Positions 45,748 to 55,300 of a stretch of DNA of 64,000 nucleotides are shown here, in pieces. Below the pieces are notes generated by a model. The model was not told the DNA's origin. It did no database searches and worked only from the letters and a program-made list of their open reading frames with translations. Origin of the DNA: Streptomyces mesophilus (lineage in GTDB: Bacteria; Actinomycetota; Actinomycetes; Streptomycetales; Streptomycetaceae); contig NZ_JAAKZW010000013.1 of NCBI RefSeq assembly GCF_011044995.1, positions 1-64,000 of the forward strand, read 5' to 3'. Both the position numbers and the translations under genes were made by a program. The first letter of the stretch is position 1, and each line of letters opens with the position of its first letter.

Positions 45748-47057
45748 GAGGTCCTCCCTGGGGTGCCAGGCCGCCAGACCGGCCCGTCGGGATAGCGGTG
45801 GGCGGCGATCGACTCGGGGTGCATCCGGGCGGAGAAGCCCGGTGCGGCGGGTGCCTGGTAGCGACCCGATGCGACGACCGCGGGGTGCGTGAAGTGCTCG
45901 TGCAGATGGTCCACGTACTCGATGACCCGGCCTTCGAGGGAGCCGGAGACCGCCACGTAGTCGAACATGGCGAGATGCTGGACGAGTTCGCACAGTCCGA
46001 CCCCGCCCGCGTGCGGGCAGACCGGCACCCCGAACTTGGCGGCGAGCAGCAGGATGGCGAGGTTCTCGTTGACGCCCGCGACCCGGGCCGCGTCGATCTG
46101 GACGAAGTCGACGGCGCCGGCCTGCAGGAGCTGTTTGAACACCACGCGGTTGGCGGCGTGTTCACCGGTGGCGACCTTCACCGGCTGTCCTGCGCGTACG
46201 GCGGCGTGGCCGAGGATGTCGTCGGGGCTGGTCGGCTCCTCGATCCAGTGCGGATCGAACGGTGCGAGCGCCTCCATCCAGCGGATGGCGTCGGCCACGT
46301 CCCAGCGCTGGTTGGCGTCGACGGCGATCCGTACGGAGGGGCCGACGGCCTCGCGGGCCAGCCGCATCCGGCGCAGATCGTCGGCCAGGCTCTCGCCGAC
46401 CTTCAGCTTGATCTGCTCGAACCCCTCGGCCACGGCCTCCTTGGCGAGCCGCACCAGCTTGGCGTCGTCATAGCCGAGCCAGCCGGCCGAGGTGGTGTAC
46501 GCGGGATAGCCCGTGGCCCGCAGCCGATCCGCTCTTTCCCGTCTGCCGGGTGCGGCGGCGCGCAGGATGCCGAGGGCTTCGTCGGGGGTGAGGGCGTCGC
46601 TCAAGTACCGGAAGTCCACGAGGGAGACGAGCTCTTCGGGGCTCATGGCCGCGAGGAACTCCCAGACGGGCAGGCCCGCTCGCTTGGCGGCCAGGTCCCA
46701 GGCCGCGTTGACCACGGCGCCGGCCGCCATATGCATGACGCCCTTCTCGGGGCCGAGCCAGCGCAGCTGCGAATCGTGGGTGAGTTCGTGGTGCAGTGCG
46801 GCCAGATCCGCCGCGTCCCGTGGTGCCCGGCGGCCGATGAGGTACGGACGCAGGGACCGGATGGCGGCCGCCATGACGTCGTTCCCGCGGCCGATGGTGA
46901 AGCAGAACCCATGCCCCTCGGCTCCGGTGCCGGTGCGGATCACCAGATACGCGGCCGAGTAGTCGGGGTCGGGGTTCATGGCGTCGGAGCCGTCGAGCTG
47001 CCGCGAGGTCGGGAAGCGTATGTCCTCCACCTCGAAGCCGGTGACGGTCTCGCTCAT
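45744..47057 (-). CDS. fucD: L-fuconate dehydratase (enolase superfamily)
   Basis: A 437-residue mandelate-racemase-type dehydratase, predicted to convert L-fuconate to 2-keto-3-deoxy-L-fuconate. Features: N-terminal capping domain with [14 protein letters not shown] start ([20 protein letters not shown]); catalytic Lys in QIKLKVGES; metal ligands Asp in AVDANQRWD, Glu in [10 protein letters not shown] and Glu in ATGEHAANR; His in [11 protein letters not shown]. FucD-specific words ([32 protein letters not shown]) make the assignment good. Later pathway enzymes are not in the window. First gene of the ABC transporter operon, with two operator-like sites just upstream. Confidence 0.92.
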   Translation of the reverse strand: MSETVTGFEVEDIRFPTSRQLDGSDAMNPDPDYSAAYLVIRTGTGAEGHGFCFTIGRGNDVMAAAIRSLRPYLIGRRAPRDAADLAALHHELTHDSQLRWLGPEKGVMHMAAGAVVNAAWDLAAKRAGLPVWEFLAAMSPEELVSLVDFRYLSDALTPDEALGILRAAAPGRRERADRLRATGYPAYTTSAGWLGYDDAKLVRLAKEAVAEGFEQIKLKVGESLADDLRRMRLAREAVGPSVRIAVDANQRWDVADAIRWMEALAPFDPHWIEEPTSPDDILGHAAVRAGQPVKVATGEHAANRVVFKQLLQAGAVDFVQIDAARVAGVNENLAILLLAAKFGVPVCPHAGGVGLCELVQHLAMFDYVAVSGSLEGRVIEYVDHLHEHFTHPAVVASGRYQAPAAPGFSARMHPESIAAHRYPDGPVWRPGTPGRTS

Positions 47058-47080
47058 GCACGCCCCCGTTACGTCGCGCC

Positions 47081-47111
47081 GGACATCGGATCTTTGCTGG
47101 ACATCCGATGT
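47081..47111. promoter_or_regulatory. two tandem operator-like sites upstream of fucD
   Basis: ACATCCGATGT (47101-47111) is an 11-bp palindrome around a central C. ACATCGGATCT (47083-47093) is a second, slightly imperfect copy 18 bp away; each is preceded by GG, giving direct repeats GGACATCSGAT. They lie 24-54 bp before the fucD start, in the divergent region with parJ. The facing GntR/FadR regulator is the probable ligand. Confidence 0.6.
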
Positions 47112-47328
47112 ATAGCCCTTAGAACGGGGGTCGTCCAGAGTTCTGACGCAACTTACGGGTTACAGCTCGGATGAATTCCGAGGCGGTGGTTTGGAGGCGA
47201 TGTCCCCAAGACAAACTCCCCTCACCCTGACCACACCACACCAGGGCCGTGCAAGGGGGCTGCGGAAGGCCCCCGTACAAGCCGTAAGGTTGGGGCGTGC
47301 AAAGAGGAACGTCGGAAGGAGGCGCTGG

Positions 47329-48339
47329 GTGATCGAGCTCGAAGGGGTTCCCGAGCTGGTCGACCCGGTCATGGTGGCCGCGTTCGAGGGCTGGAACGAC
47401 GCCGGCGACGCCGCCTCCACCGCGGTCGCGCACCTCGACAAGGAGTGGAAGGGCGAGGTCTTCGCCGCGCTCGACGCCGAGGACTACTACGACTTCCAGG
47501 TCAACCGCCCCACGGTCTGGCTGGACGGCGGCACCCGCAAGATCACCTGGCCGACGACCCGGCTCTCGGTGGTCCGCGTCGGCGGCCCCAAGCCGCGCGA
47601 CCTGGTGATCGTCCGCGGTATCGAACCGTCCATGCGCTGGCGCTCGTTCTGCAACGAACTGCTGGGCTTCGCCCATGAGCTGGGCGTCGAACTCGTCGTC
47701 ATCCTTGGCGCGTTGCTCGGCGACACCCCGCACACGCGGCCGGTGCCGGTCAGCGGTGTGACCTCGGACGCGGACCTGGCCCGCTCGATGAACCTGGAGG
47801 AGACCCGGTACGAGGGTCCCACCGGCATCGTCGGCGTCCTTCAGGAGGCCTGCACGCACGCAGGCGTTCCCGCGGTCTCGCTGTGGGCGGCCGTTCCGCA
47901 CTATGTGTCGCAGCCGCCGAACCCCAAGGCCACGCTGGCGCTGCTCAACCGCCTCGAGGACCTGATCGACCTCAGGATCCCGCTCGGTGAACTGCCCGAG
48001 GACGCCCGCGCCTGGCAGCTCGGCGTGGACCAGCTGGCCGCGGAGGACAGCGAGGTCGCCGAATACGTACAGACGCTGGAGGAGGCCCGGGACACCGCCG
48101 AGCTTCCCGAGGCGTCCGGTGAGGCGATCGCGCGGGAGTTCGAGCGGTATCTGCGGCGGCGAGACGGCGGTCCCGGGCATGCGACCGAGGGCGGCGAGGG
48201 CCAGTTCCTGCGGGACAGGGACACCCCGCACGACCGCACCAAGCCGCCCTACCCGCCGGCGGACCCGGGGCCGCGGCCCGGCGAGAAAGCCGAGGAGGAC
48301 GACACCGAGGAAGCCGGCGGCGAGGACGCGTCGGACTGA
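47329..48339 (+). CDS. parJ: PAC2-family protein, ParJ homologue
   Basis: A 336-residue protein of the PAC2 (proteasome-assembly-chaperone-like) family, an actinobacterial signature protein. Its Streptomyces coelicolor counterpart, ParJ (SCO1662 from memory), binds ParA and affects chromosome segregation in sporulating hyphae. Conserved words are VMVAAFEGWNDAGDAAS, DYYDFQVNRPTVWLDGG, VIVRGIEPSMRWRSFC and VSGVTSDADLARSM. The C-terminal 75 residues are disordered and end in a Glu-rich run. The GTG at 47329 has AAGGAGG 6 nt upstream. It is divergent from fucD and stands between two apparently accessory gene blocks. Confidence 0.88.
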   Translation: MIELEGVPELVDPVMVAAFEGWNDAGDAASTAVAHLDKEWKGEVFAALDAEDYYDFQVNRPTVWLDGGTRKITWPTTRLSVVRVGGPKPRDLVIVRGIEPSMRWRSFCNELLGFAHELGVELVVILGALLGDTPHTRPVPVSGVTSDADLARSMNLEETRYEGPTGIVGVLQEACTHAGVPAVSLWAAVPHYVSQPPNPKATLALLNRLEDLIDLRIPLGELPEDARAWQLGVDQLAAEDSEVAEYVQTLEEARDTAELPEASGEAIAREFERYLRRRDGGPGHATEGGEGQFLRDRDTPHDRTKPPYPPADPGPRPGEKAEEDDTEEAGGEDASD

Positions 48340-48395
48340 TCTCGGAGTCCCGCGGCCGAGCTCTCGGGGATACGGCTGAGCTCACAGGCATACGT

Positions 48396-48426
48396 ACGGG
48401 GCGGCACCTGATGGGTGCCGCCCCGT
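48396..48426. terminator. bidirectional terminator after parJ
   Basis: A perfect 13-bp stem (ACGGGGCGGCACC / GGTGCCGCCCCGT) with a 5-nt TGATG loop, between the convergent parJ and beta-propeller genes. Confidence 0.87.
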
Positions 48427-48459
48427 CCTGCTGGTCCACCGGGTCCGTATGCGCCGCGC

Positions 48460-49440
48460 TCAGACCTGGTCGATCGCGACCGCGTCGTACGTCGTGTCAG
48501 GGCCGGGCTCCGGCACGTCGAAGCGCGCGTTGGGCAGATAGATCCGGTTGCCCCAGGCCGCCGCCGTCGTGGGGATGCGGAACCGCTCCGGATCCGTGAT
48601 GCGGGCGATCGCCCGGCCGCGCGTGCCCGCCTTGTCCAGGGTGAACACATCGACGGCGTTCTGCTGTTGCTGCACGCAGTAGAGCGTGCGGCCGAGCAGC
48701 AGCAGTCCGTCGCCGTTGGGAATCTTGGCGCCGCCGAGATCGACGGCCGCCGCACGGCCGGTACGCGGGTCCACGCGCATCAAAGTGCCGCCGTCCGCAA
48801 AGGCGTTCACCACGAGCAGGGCCGATCCGTCCGGGGTGCGCTCGATGCCGTTGGCCGTGAAGTCCGGACCCTGCACCCAGTCACCGGAGAGCGGCACGGT
48901 CGTCACCGCGCCGGGCCGCTGCTGCCGGTCGAGGGCGAGACGGTAGAGCTGCGGCTTGAAAGAGTCGGTGAACCAGGCGGCGCCCGGCGTGGGGATGACG
49001 TCGTTGACGAAGATGCCGTCCACGGTGGCGAGCGTGCGCAGCGCGCCGGTGCGCGGGTCGGCGATCCGCAGTTCGCTGCTGGGGCCGCCGCACAGGAGCA
49101 GATCACCGCTGTCGAGGATCTTCAGGCCGATGGTGGGGTGGTCCGCGCCCTGGCCTCGCACGACGGTCCGGCCGCGCCCCGTGGCCAGGTCCACGCGGTA
49201 GACGCCGCCGTGGGCGATGGAGCCGAAGTACGCGTGCGGACTGCGGCCGATGGTGACGCCCTCGGGCTGGAAACCGTTCGGCAGCGGGAACTGCCGGGGC
49301 CACGCGGCCTTGTCACGGGTTTCGGCCGCCTGCGCCGTGGAGCCGAGACCTCCGAGGAGTGCCGCGCCACCGAGCGCCGCCCCCGCACCGAGCAGTCCCC
49401 GACGTGCTAACGGACGGCCCGGTCTGTTGCTGAATGCCAT
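48460..49440 (-). CDS. Tat-exported beta-propeller (SMP-30/lactonase-like) protein
   Basis: A 326-residue secreted protein. The signal peptide has the twin-arginine motif LARRGLLGAGAALGGAALLG ending at AQAAE, so export by TatABC is expected. The mature part carries repeated blades with NHL/SMP-30-like words (GGVYRVDLATGRGR, FVNDVIPTPGAAWFTDS, GIERTPDGSALLVVNAF) suggesting a six-bladed propeller. Lactonase or sugar-binding activity is possible but the metal-binding residues were not all identified. The ATG at 49440 begins the signal peptide. Divergent from the subtilisin-like protease gene (273 bp). Confidence 0.82.
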   Translation of the reverse strand: MAFSNRPGRPLARRGLLGAGAALGGAALLGGLGSTAQAAETRDKAAWPRQFPLPNGFQPEGVTIGRSPHAYFGSIAHGGVYRVDLATGRGRTVVRGQGADHPTIGLKILDSGDLLLCGGPSSELRIADPRTGALRTLATVDGIFVNDVIPTPGAAWFTDSFKPQLYRLALDRQQRPGAVTTVPLSGDWVQGPDFTANGIERTPDGSALLVVNAFADGGTLMRVDPRTGRAAAVDLGGAKIPNGDGLLLLGRTLYCVQQQQNAVDVFTLDKAGTRGRAIARITDPERFRIPTTAAAWGNRIYLPNARFDVPEPGPDTTYDAVAIDQV

Positions 49441-49713
49441 TGCGCATCCTCTCGTGGAGAAGTCGCCAGAAACGGTCAACAGTCGCTCATACCCCATCAC
49501 ATGACGACTGTCGCCGCAGGGTTTGGCCGAATTGGGGCGTGACATCGGATTCAAGACGAATTGCAGGGGGTTCCCCATTCAACTTGATTTCAAACGCAGT
49601 TGGGACGACAGGGGGTGGACGGATCCGCGCAGCGGTAGCAGGGTGGGCCCCGGAGAACCGCGGAGCAGCACCCGACGTACGCAGCAGGACTCGTCCGAGG
49701 GGAGCGCACAGCG

Positions 49714-51459
49714 ATGACCGACCAGGTACAGCCGCCGCAGGGACCGGGCAGCACGGGCCCAGGACCCGACGGAGCGGGATTCACCTATCGAGGCGCCGAG
49801 CAGGAACTGATCGTGGTCGCACGGCCCGAGGCCCGGCTGCGGGCCGAAGGGACCTCGGTGCGCTCGGCGGCCGGTGCCGACATATCCGCCCTCAACATGT
49901 TCCTCAGCGATGAACAGCTGGCGCTGGAGCCGCTGTTCGGCAACGAAGAGCGCATCCAGGCCGCCGTTCCCCCGCAGCAGGTCCAGGAGCCGGGCCCCGA
50001 TCTCACCCTGTTCTACCGGGTGCGCGGCGGCCGCGAACGGGCCCAGGAGCTGCGGTCACGGATGGCCGCGCTGCCCGAGATCGATACGGCGTACGTCAAG
50101 CCCGGCGCCGTACCGGCGACGCTCGGGCCCGTACGGCAGACCACCGAGGAGAATCAGCGCCTCAAGGAAGGCGCCCCCGAGACACCGGACTTCACCTCGC
50201 GCCAGGGGTATCTGCGTCCGGCCCCCGAGGGCATCGACGCCCACTGGGCCTGGCAGCGGCCCGGCGGCAGCGGCGAGGGCGTCACGATCATCGATGTCGA
50301 AGGCGCCTGGCAGCTCGGCCATGAAGACCTGTCGGCGAAACTCGCCGGCGTCGTAGTAGGCACCCCCGTGCAGGACATCGCCTGGCGCAACCACGGCACC
50401 GCGGTGCTCGGCGTCCTCGGCGGCGACCGCAACCGGCGCGGGATCACCGGGATCGTGCCCGAGGCCGTGACCGCGGCCGCGTCCTTCCAGGGCATCGGTT
50501 CCGCCGCGGCCATCCACGCGGCGGCCGAGAAGCTCACGCACGGCGATATCGTCCTGATCGAACTGCACCGCCCGGGACCGCAGTTCGACTACGAGACACG
50601 CGACGACCAGCGCGGCTACATCCCGCTCGAATGGTGGCCGGACGACTATGCGGCGATCCGCTGGGCCACCGCCAAGGGCGTCATCGTGGTCGAGGCCGCG
50701 GGCAACGGCGCCGAGTCGCTCGACGACGCGGTGTACGAGCGCAGGCCGGACGAGTTCCCCGAGTGGTGGCGCAACCCCTTCAACCCGTCCAACCAGCCCT
50801 CCGGCGCGGTCCTGGCCGGCGCGGGCGCACCGCCGCCCGGCACCCACGGCCGCGATCACGGACCCGACCGTTCCCGTCTGGCGTTCTCCAACTACGGTGC
50901 GCGCGTGGACGCCCAGGGCTGGGGGCGCGAGACCACCACGACCGGCGGCTCGTGGAACCGGCCCGGTGACCTGCAGGGCGGTGCCGAGGAAATCGCCTGG
51001 TACACCGACACGTTCTCCGGCACCTCTTCGGCCTCCCCGGTGGTGACCGGAGCGCTCGCCTCGCTGCAGGGCATGCTGAAGGCCTCCGGGTCGGCGCCCA
51101 TGTCCCCGCAGCAGGCGCGTGAGGTGCTGCGCGCCTCGGGCACACCCCAGCAGGACGCGCCCGGCCGCCCCGCATCCCAGCGCATCGGCAACCGGCCCGA
51201 CATCAAGGCGGCGCTGACCCGGCTGCTCCCGTCGGCGATCGGCTCGGGCCAGGCCGAGCGGTACTGGGACGAACTGGTCCCCTATCCCCGTGAACTCCCG
51301 CCCCGGCTCCGGCTGTTCGTGGCCGGCGCCTGGCGCAACCTCAACCATCCGGCGCCGGAGGTCCGCCAGGCGGTGCACTCCGCCTTCGCCGGCGGCCGGC
51401 CGGACATCCGTGTCTGGTACGCGGACGACGAGATCGTGGGCCTGGTCGTCACCGGCTGA
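49714..51459 (+). CDS. S8-family subtilisin-like serine protease, apparently intracellular
   Basis: A 581-residue protein with no signal peptide. Residues 1-165 are a non-catalytic N domain. The subtilase core has Asp194 (TIIDVEGAW), His227 (NHGTAVLGV), oxyanion Asn331 (EAAGNG) and nucleophile Ser438 (FSGTSSASP): the full triad. Insertions between the Asn and Ser are long. Residues ~510-581 form a C-terminal domain (ERYWDELVPYPRELPP...LFVAGAWRNLNHP...IVGLVVTG) that recurs in the next gene. The ATG at 49714 has GAGGGGAG upstream. It lies 84 bp before the Q-rich gene on the same strand. Substrate unknown. Confidence 0.9.
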   Translation: MTDQVQPPQGPGSTGPGPDGAGFTYRGAEQELIVVARPEARLRAEGTSVRSAAGADISALNMFLSDEQLALEPLFGNEERIQAAVPPQQVQEPGPDLTLFYRVRGGRERAQELRSRMAALPEIDTAYVKPGAVPATLGPVRQTTEENQRLKEGAPETPDFTSRQGYLRPAPEGIDAHWAWQRPGGSGEGVTIIDVEGAWQLGHEDLSAKLAGVVVGTPVQDIAWRNHGTAVLGVLGGDRNRRGITGIVPEAVTAAASFQGIGSAAAIHAAAEKLTHGDIVLIELHRPGPQFDYETRDDQRGYIPLEWWPDDYAAIRWATAKGVIVVEAAGNGAESLDDAVYERRPDEFPEWWRNPFNPSNQPSGAVLAGAGAPPPGTHGRDHGPDRSRLAFSNYGARVDAQGWGRETTTTGGSWNRPGDLQGGAEEIAWYTDTFSGTSSASPVVTGALASLQGMLKASGSAPMSPQQAREVLRASGTPQQDAPGRPASQRIGNRPDIKAALTRLLPSAIGSGQAERYWDELVPYPRELPPRLRLFVAGAWRNLNHPAPEVRQAVHSAFAGGRPDIRVWYADDEIVGLVVTG

Positions 51460-51543
51460 GACCGCGCGATCCCCGTACGACGGCATCCATCGACGACATC
51501 CATCGATCACAGCACTCCATCACCGAGGGAAGGTGGCACGCGC

Positions 51544-52236
51544 ATGAGCACCACCCCGCAGATGAGTCAGCAAGGTCAGTTCGGACAGCAGCAGGTTCCG
51601 CAGCAACAACAGCAGCAGCAGTTCCCGCAGCAGCAGGACCAGCAGGGTTACGGCCAGCAGGGCTTCGGCCAGCAGTCGTCCCCGTACGAGCAGCAGCCCC
51701 AACAGGGCCTCGGTCAGCAGGGCTTCAGCCAGCAGCCCCAGCAGGGTTACGGCCAGGGGCAGTTCGGCCCCCAGCCGTACGGACAGCAGCAGTCCGGGCA
51801 GCAGCAGGGACCCAGCACCGCGCCCCCGCAGCAGCAGAGCCAGCAGAGCTTCGGCCAGCAGTCGTCCCCGTACGGGCAGTCCGGCCAGCAGCAGCTGCCT
51901 CCGCAGCTGCAGCAGCAGCTCCAGCAGCTCGGCCGGCAGCCGAACATCCAGCAGATGCTCCAGCAGATGGGGCAGCAGATGGGCCAGACCGGTCAGATCG
52001 GGGCGCAGGCGATCCAGAGCGGCGTCGCCACCCGCTACTGGGATGTCGTGGACGCGCTTCCCGGCCAGCCGCCGATCCTGTTCCTCCTGGTCGACAACGT
52101 CTGGCGTGAGCTGCACAACCCCAGCCAGGTGATCCAGGACGTGGTGCAGCGCGCGTTCATCGCGGGCCACCAGGTGCTCGGCTTCTTCGACAGCCAGTCG
52201 CCGAACCAGATCCAGGCGATCGTGGTCAACAAGTAG
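51544..52236 (+). CDS. glutamine-rich low-complexity protein with protease-associated C-terminal domain
   Basis: A 230-residue protein. Residues 1-~155 are about 40% Gln with Gly, Tyr, Phe, Pro and Ser, in units such as [16 protein letters not shown]; this is a prion-like composition with no charged residues to speak of. Residues ~160-230 ([31 protein letters not shown]...QAIVV) are the same domain as the C terminus of the upstream protease: both have RYWD, then W-R-x-L-x-x-P and an A-F-x-x-G segment. No signal peptide. The ATG at 51544 has GAGGGAAGG upstream. Function unknown; co-expression with the protease is likely. Confidence 0.85.
   Translation: MSTTPQMSQQGQFGQQQVPQQQQQQQFPQQQDQQGYGQQGFGQQSSPYEQQPQQGLGQQGFSQQPQQGYGQGQFGPQPYGQQQSGQQQGPSTAPPQQQSQQSFGQQSSPYGQSGQQQLPPQLQQQLQQLGRQPNIQQMLQQMGQQMGQTGQIGAQAIQSGVATRYWDVVDALPGQPPILFLLVDNVWRELHNPSQVIQDVVQRAFIAGHQVLGFFDSQSPNQIQAIVVNK
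51662..51874 (+). repeat. repeated DNA units inside the Q-rich gene
   Basis: A 27-bp word starting GCTTCGGCCAGCAGTCGTCC occurs exactly at 51662-51688 and 51848-51874, encoding FGQQSSPY. Many shorter CAGCAG-type units lie between. Silent-site identity points to recent internal duplication. Confidence 0.85.
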
Positions 52237-52252
52237 GCCGCGTATGCGCAGA

Positions 52253-52286
52253 GGTGCAGGGCGGGAAGCGCTTCCCGCCCTGCACC
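52253..52286. terminator. bidirectional terminator, 34-bp perfect palindrome
   Basis: GGTGCAGGGCGGGAAGC directly followed by its exact complement, with no separate loop (4 central bases would form it). It lies in the 72-bp gap between the convergent Q-rich and GH31 genes. Confidence 0.9.
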
Positions 52287-52308
52287 GCGTCGTATCGCCC
52301 TGCGGGCG

Positions 52309-55300
52309 TCAGGCGCAGTGGAACCTGGCCGCCGCCCAGTCCCCGTGATCACCGCTCTTGGAGCCGTTCGTGTCCGTGATCCGCAGATGGACATGGCGTG
52401 CGCCGTCCAGGTCCACGTCCACCGGCACGGTCGCCGACGCCCCGGTCACCTCGGGCGAGGTCCACAGGACCTTGCCGTCGGCCTCGACCGAGAAGGCCAC
52501 CTCTCCATAGCCGTTGATCTCGTCGTCGATGCCGACGTCGGCGGTCAGCTTGGAGCAGCGGCCGCCGAGATAGACCTCGATGTCCGAGTCGGCGTGCCCG
52601 CCGATGCCCTTCTCGTACGTGGTCCCGGCGAGCGTCAGCGCCCGGCCGTCCTCGGCGCCGGATTCGCCGTTGCTGCGGTCGCGTTCCGGCGGGCCCCAGC
52701 CGTTGGTGGACTTCAGCCACGGCAGATCGCTCGCCCAGGCGTCGGCGGTCGGCGGCGGGGGCATCACGGCCACGGCGAACCGCTGGACGGAGGTGCGGTC
52801 CTGGCCCGCCGCCCGGTAGCGGGCGGTGGCGGTCAGCGAGGCCTCGCCGGGCCGCGCGTCCTTGTCCGGGGTGACGGCCACCTCGACCCGGCGGGTCGTG
52901 CCGGCGGGAATGCGGTCGACGACCGGTGCGGAGGTCACCTGCCAGCCCTCTGGCGCCTCGACGCCCACCTGGACGCCGGTCGCGTCCCGGCTGCCCGCCG
53001 TGACGTCGACGGACACCTTTCCGGCCACCCCGGCACCCAACTCCTGTGCCACAGGCGCCGAAAGCGCGGCCTGTGCGCCGGGCACCGCACCGCCGACCGC
53101 GCTGGTGTCCTCGAGTTCGAGCTCGAAGGCCCGGTCGGTCCGCAGCTTCGCGGTCTTGACCTGGACCACGCCACCGCGGTCGTCCCGGTCGTACCACCAG
53201 CCCTCCGCCGCCGCGTCGAACGCGGCCTTCGACGCCAGCCGCGGCAGCCCCCGGTCGTCGAGCTCCACGCGGCTCGGCGCGTCCCCGGTGTGCGCGGTGA
53301 AGCGGTACGGGCGGCTGCGCTGCTTTCCGCTGAACTCGCCCTCGCTCGCCCCGATCCGGACGGACACGTCACCGGCGCCCTGGCGCGGCGCGTCGACGTC
53401 CGCGCGCTGGGTGGCGTACTTGCCGGCGCGGTGTTCCCGCGTCACGCCGTCGTCCTCGTACAGCGTGAAGGAGGACCTGCCCTGCGGATAGACATCCCAG
53501 GCGAGCGGCGACTCGGCCGTGCGGTCCTGGTACGAGCGGATTCCGGGCCACATCGGAACCGAGGCCCCCGCCCGTACGAACAGGGGCAGCGTGTCGAGCG
53601 GCGCACTGTAGCCGTCCAGAGTGACCGGGCCCTGGTACACGCGCCCGCTCCAGTAGTCGATCCACGTGCCCTTCGGCAGATAGATCCCGTCGCGCGCGGT
53701 GGAGTCCTGGTACACGGGTGCGACGAGGAAGTCCTCACCGGTCAGGAACTCGTACTTGGCCGCGTCCGTGCCGGCCTGCGGATCCCCCGGGTACTCCAGC
53801 GCGAGCGGCCGCACCGGACCCACGCCGGTCTTCGTGGCCTCGTGCGCGTACGAGTACATGTAGGGCAGCAAGGACTCCTTGAGCTTGAGGTACTTGCGGT
53901 TGATGGAGGTGTACGGCTCCCCGTACCGGAAGGGCTGCTTGTCGCTGGCCGCCCAGCCGTTCATCGTCATGAGGGCCGGCAGGAAGGCCTTCCACTGCAG
54001 ATCACGGGTGTACGTCTTGGGGCTCCCACCGAAGATGCCGTCCACGTCACCTGTGGTGTAGGCGAGGCCCGACATGGTGGCACCGGCGTACGTCGGGATC
54101 TGGAAGCGGATGTTCTCCCAGCTGCCCGACTGGTCGCCGGACCACTGCACCCCGCAGCGCTGCGCGCCCGCCCAGCTCTCGGGCGCCCAGGTGAAGCCGC
54201 GGGCATCGCTGTGGTCCTCGATCCCCTGGTACGCGTCCTTGCAGCCGTCGAGGGCGAACTTGTAGCCCTCGCCCACCCAGGCGACATCCAGCTTGGCCAC
54301 CCGCTGTCCGGCCTTCACCTGGCCGGCGAGCTGGTCGATGCCGTCCTCGGTCCACAGACCGAGCTGCATCTTGCGGTCCTGGAGGCCCTTGGCGGTCTCG
54401 GCGAGGTTCTCGTAGCCGCAGCCGTAGCCGTCGTTGACGAGCATCCAGCCGTTCGGCATGTCGTGCTCGAGATAGCCGTCGGCCACCTTCAGGGCGTCGA
54501 GGGTGTGCCGTTCGCCGCGGTTGGCGTTGTGCAGATAGCAGTCGGCGTCGCCGATCTCCAGACCGTAGAGGGGCGGCAGGAACGGCTTCCCGGTCAGCCG
54601 GGTGTAGGCGCCGATGACGTCCTTCGCGCTGTCGGCGCCTTCGCCGGTGAAGTAGTAGGCATCGAAGCGCTGTTCCTTCGCCGAGGCCGTCACGGGGTCG
54701 GCGAAGGAGTACGTGTTCGGGGCGTACGTATTGCGGTAGACGCCGTACCCCGACGAAGACAGGTAGAACGGCACGGAGTTGGGGTGGCCCCCGTCGTCCC
54801 AGTTGTAGTCGACGCCGACTTCGACGGTCTTGCCGCGGTGCGAGGTGTTGCCGCGGCCGTTCTGCATTCCGGCGCCGTAGTACTGCTCGTCGGCGCCGCG
54901 CGCGAGGCTCTGCGTGGTGCGCTCGCCGTTCCAGGTGAGGCCCTTGGTCTCGGCCCAGATCCGACTGCCGTCGGCCCGGTGCAGGGCGAAGCGCAGGGGC
55001 TTCTTGTAGGCGCGCAAGGTGACGTGGGACGTGGAGAGCTCGTAGCGGTCGCCCCTGTCGCGCCACTTGGTGGCGGGCGGGGTGCCCTGCGGCAGGACGA
55101 TGTCGGTGCCGGTGGGGTCGGTGAACTTCCCGTCCGGCGCGAGTTCGATACGGAAGGTCTCGGCCGTCACGAAGGAGACACGGACCTCGGCGGCTCCCGC
55201 CGCCAGGTGGTAGACGGACCCGTCGGCCTCGAAGCCGGTGATGTCGCCGACGATGGTGTCCGCGGGCTCGGCCTGCGCGGCCTGCCCGCCGCCGGGTCCG

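Noticed and set aside
51544..51950. Possible CRISPR or tandem repeat array
   Set aside because: The repeats are in frame, encode Gln-rich units and lack unique spacers of fixed length.
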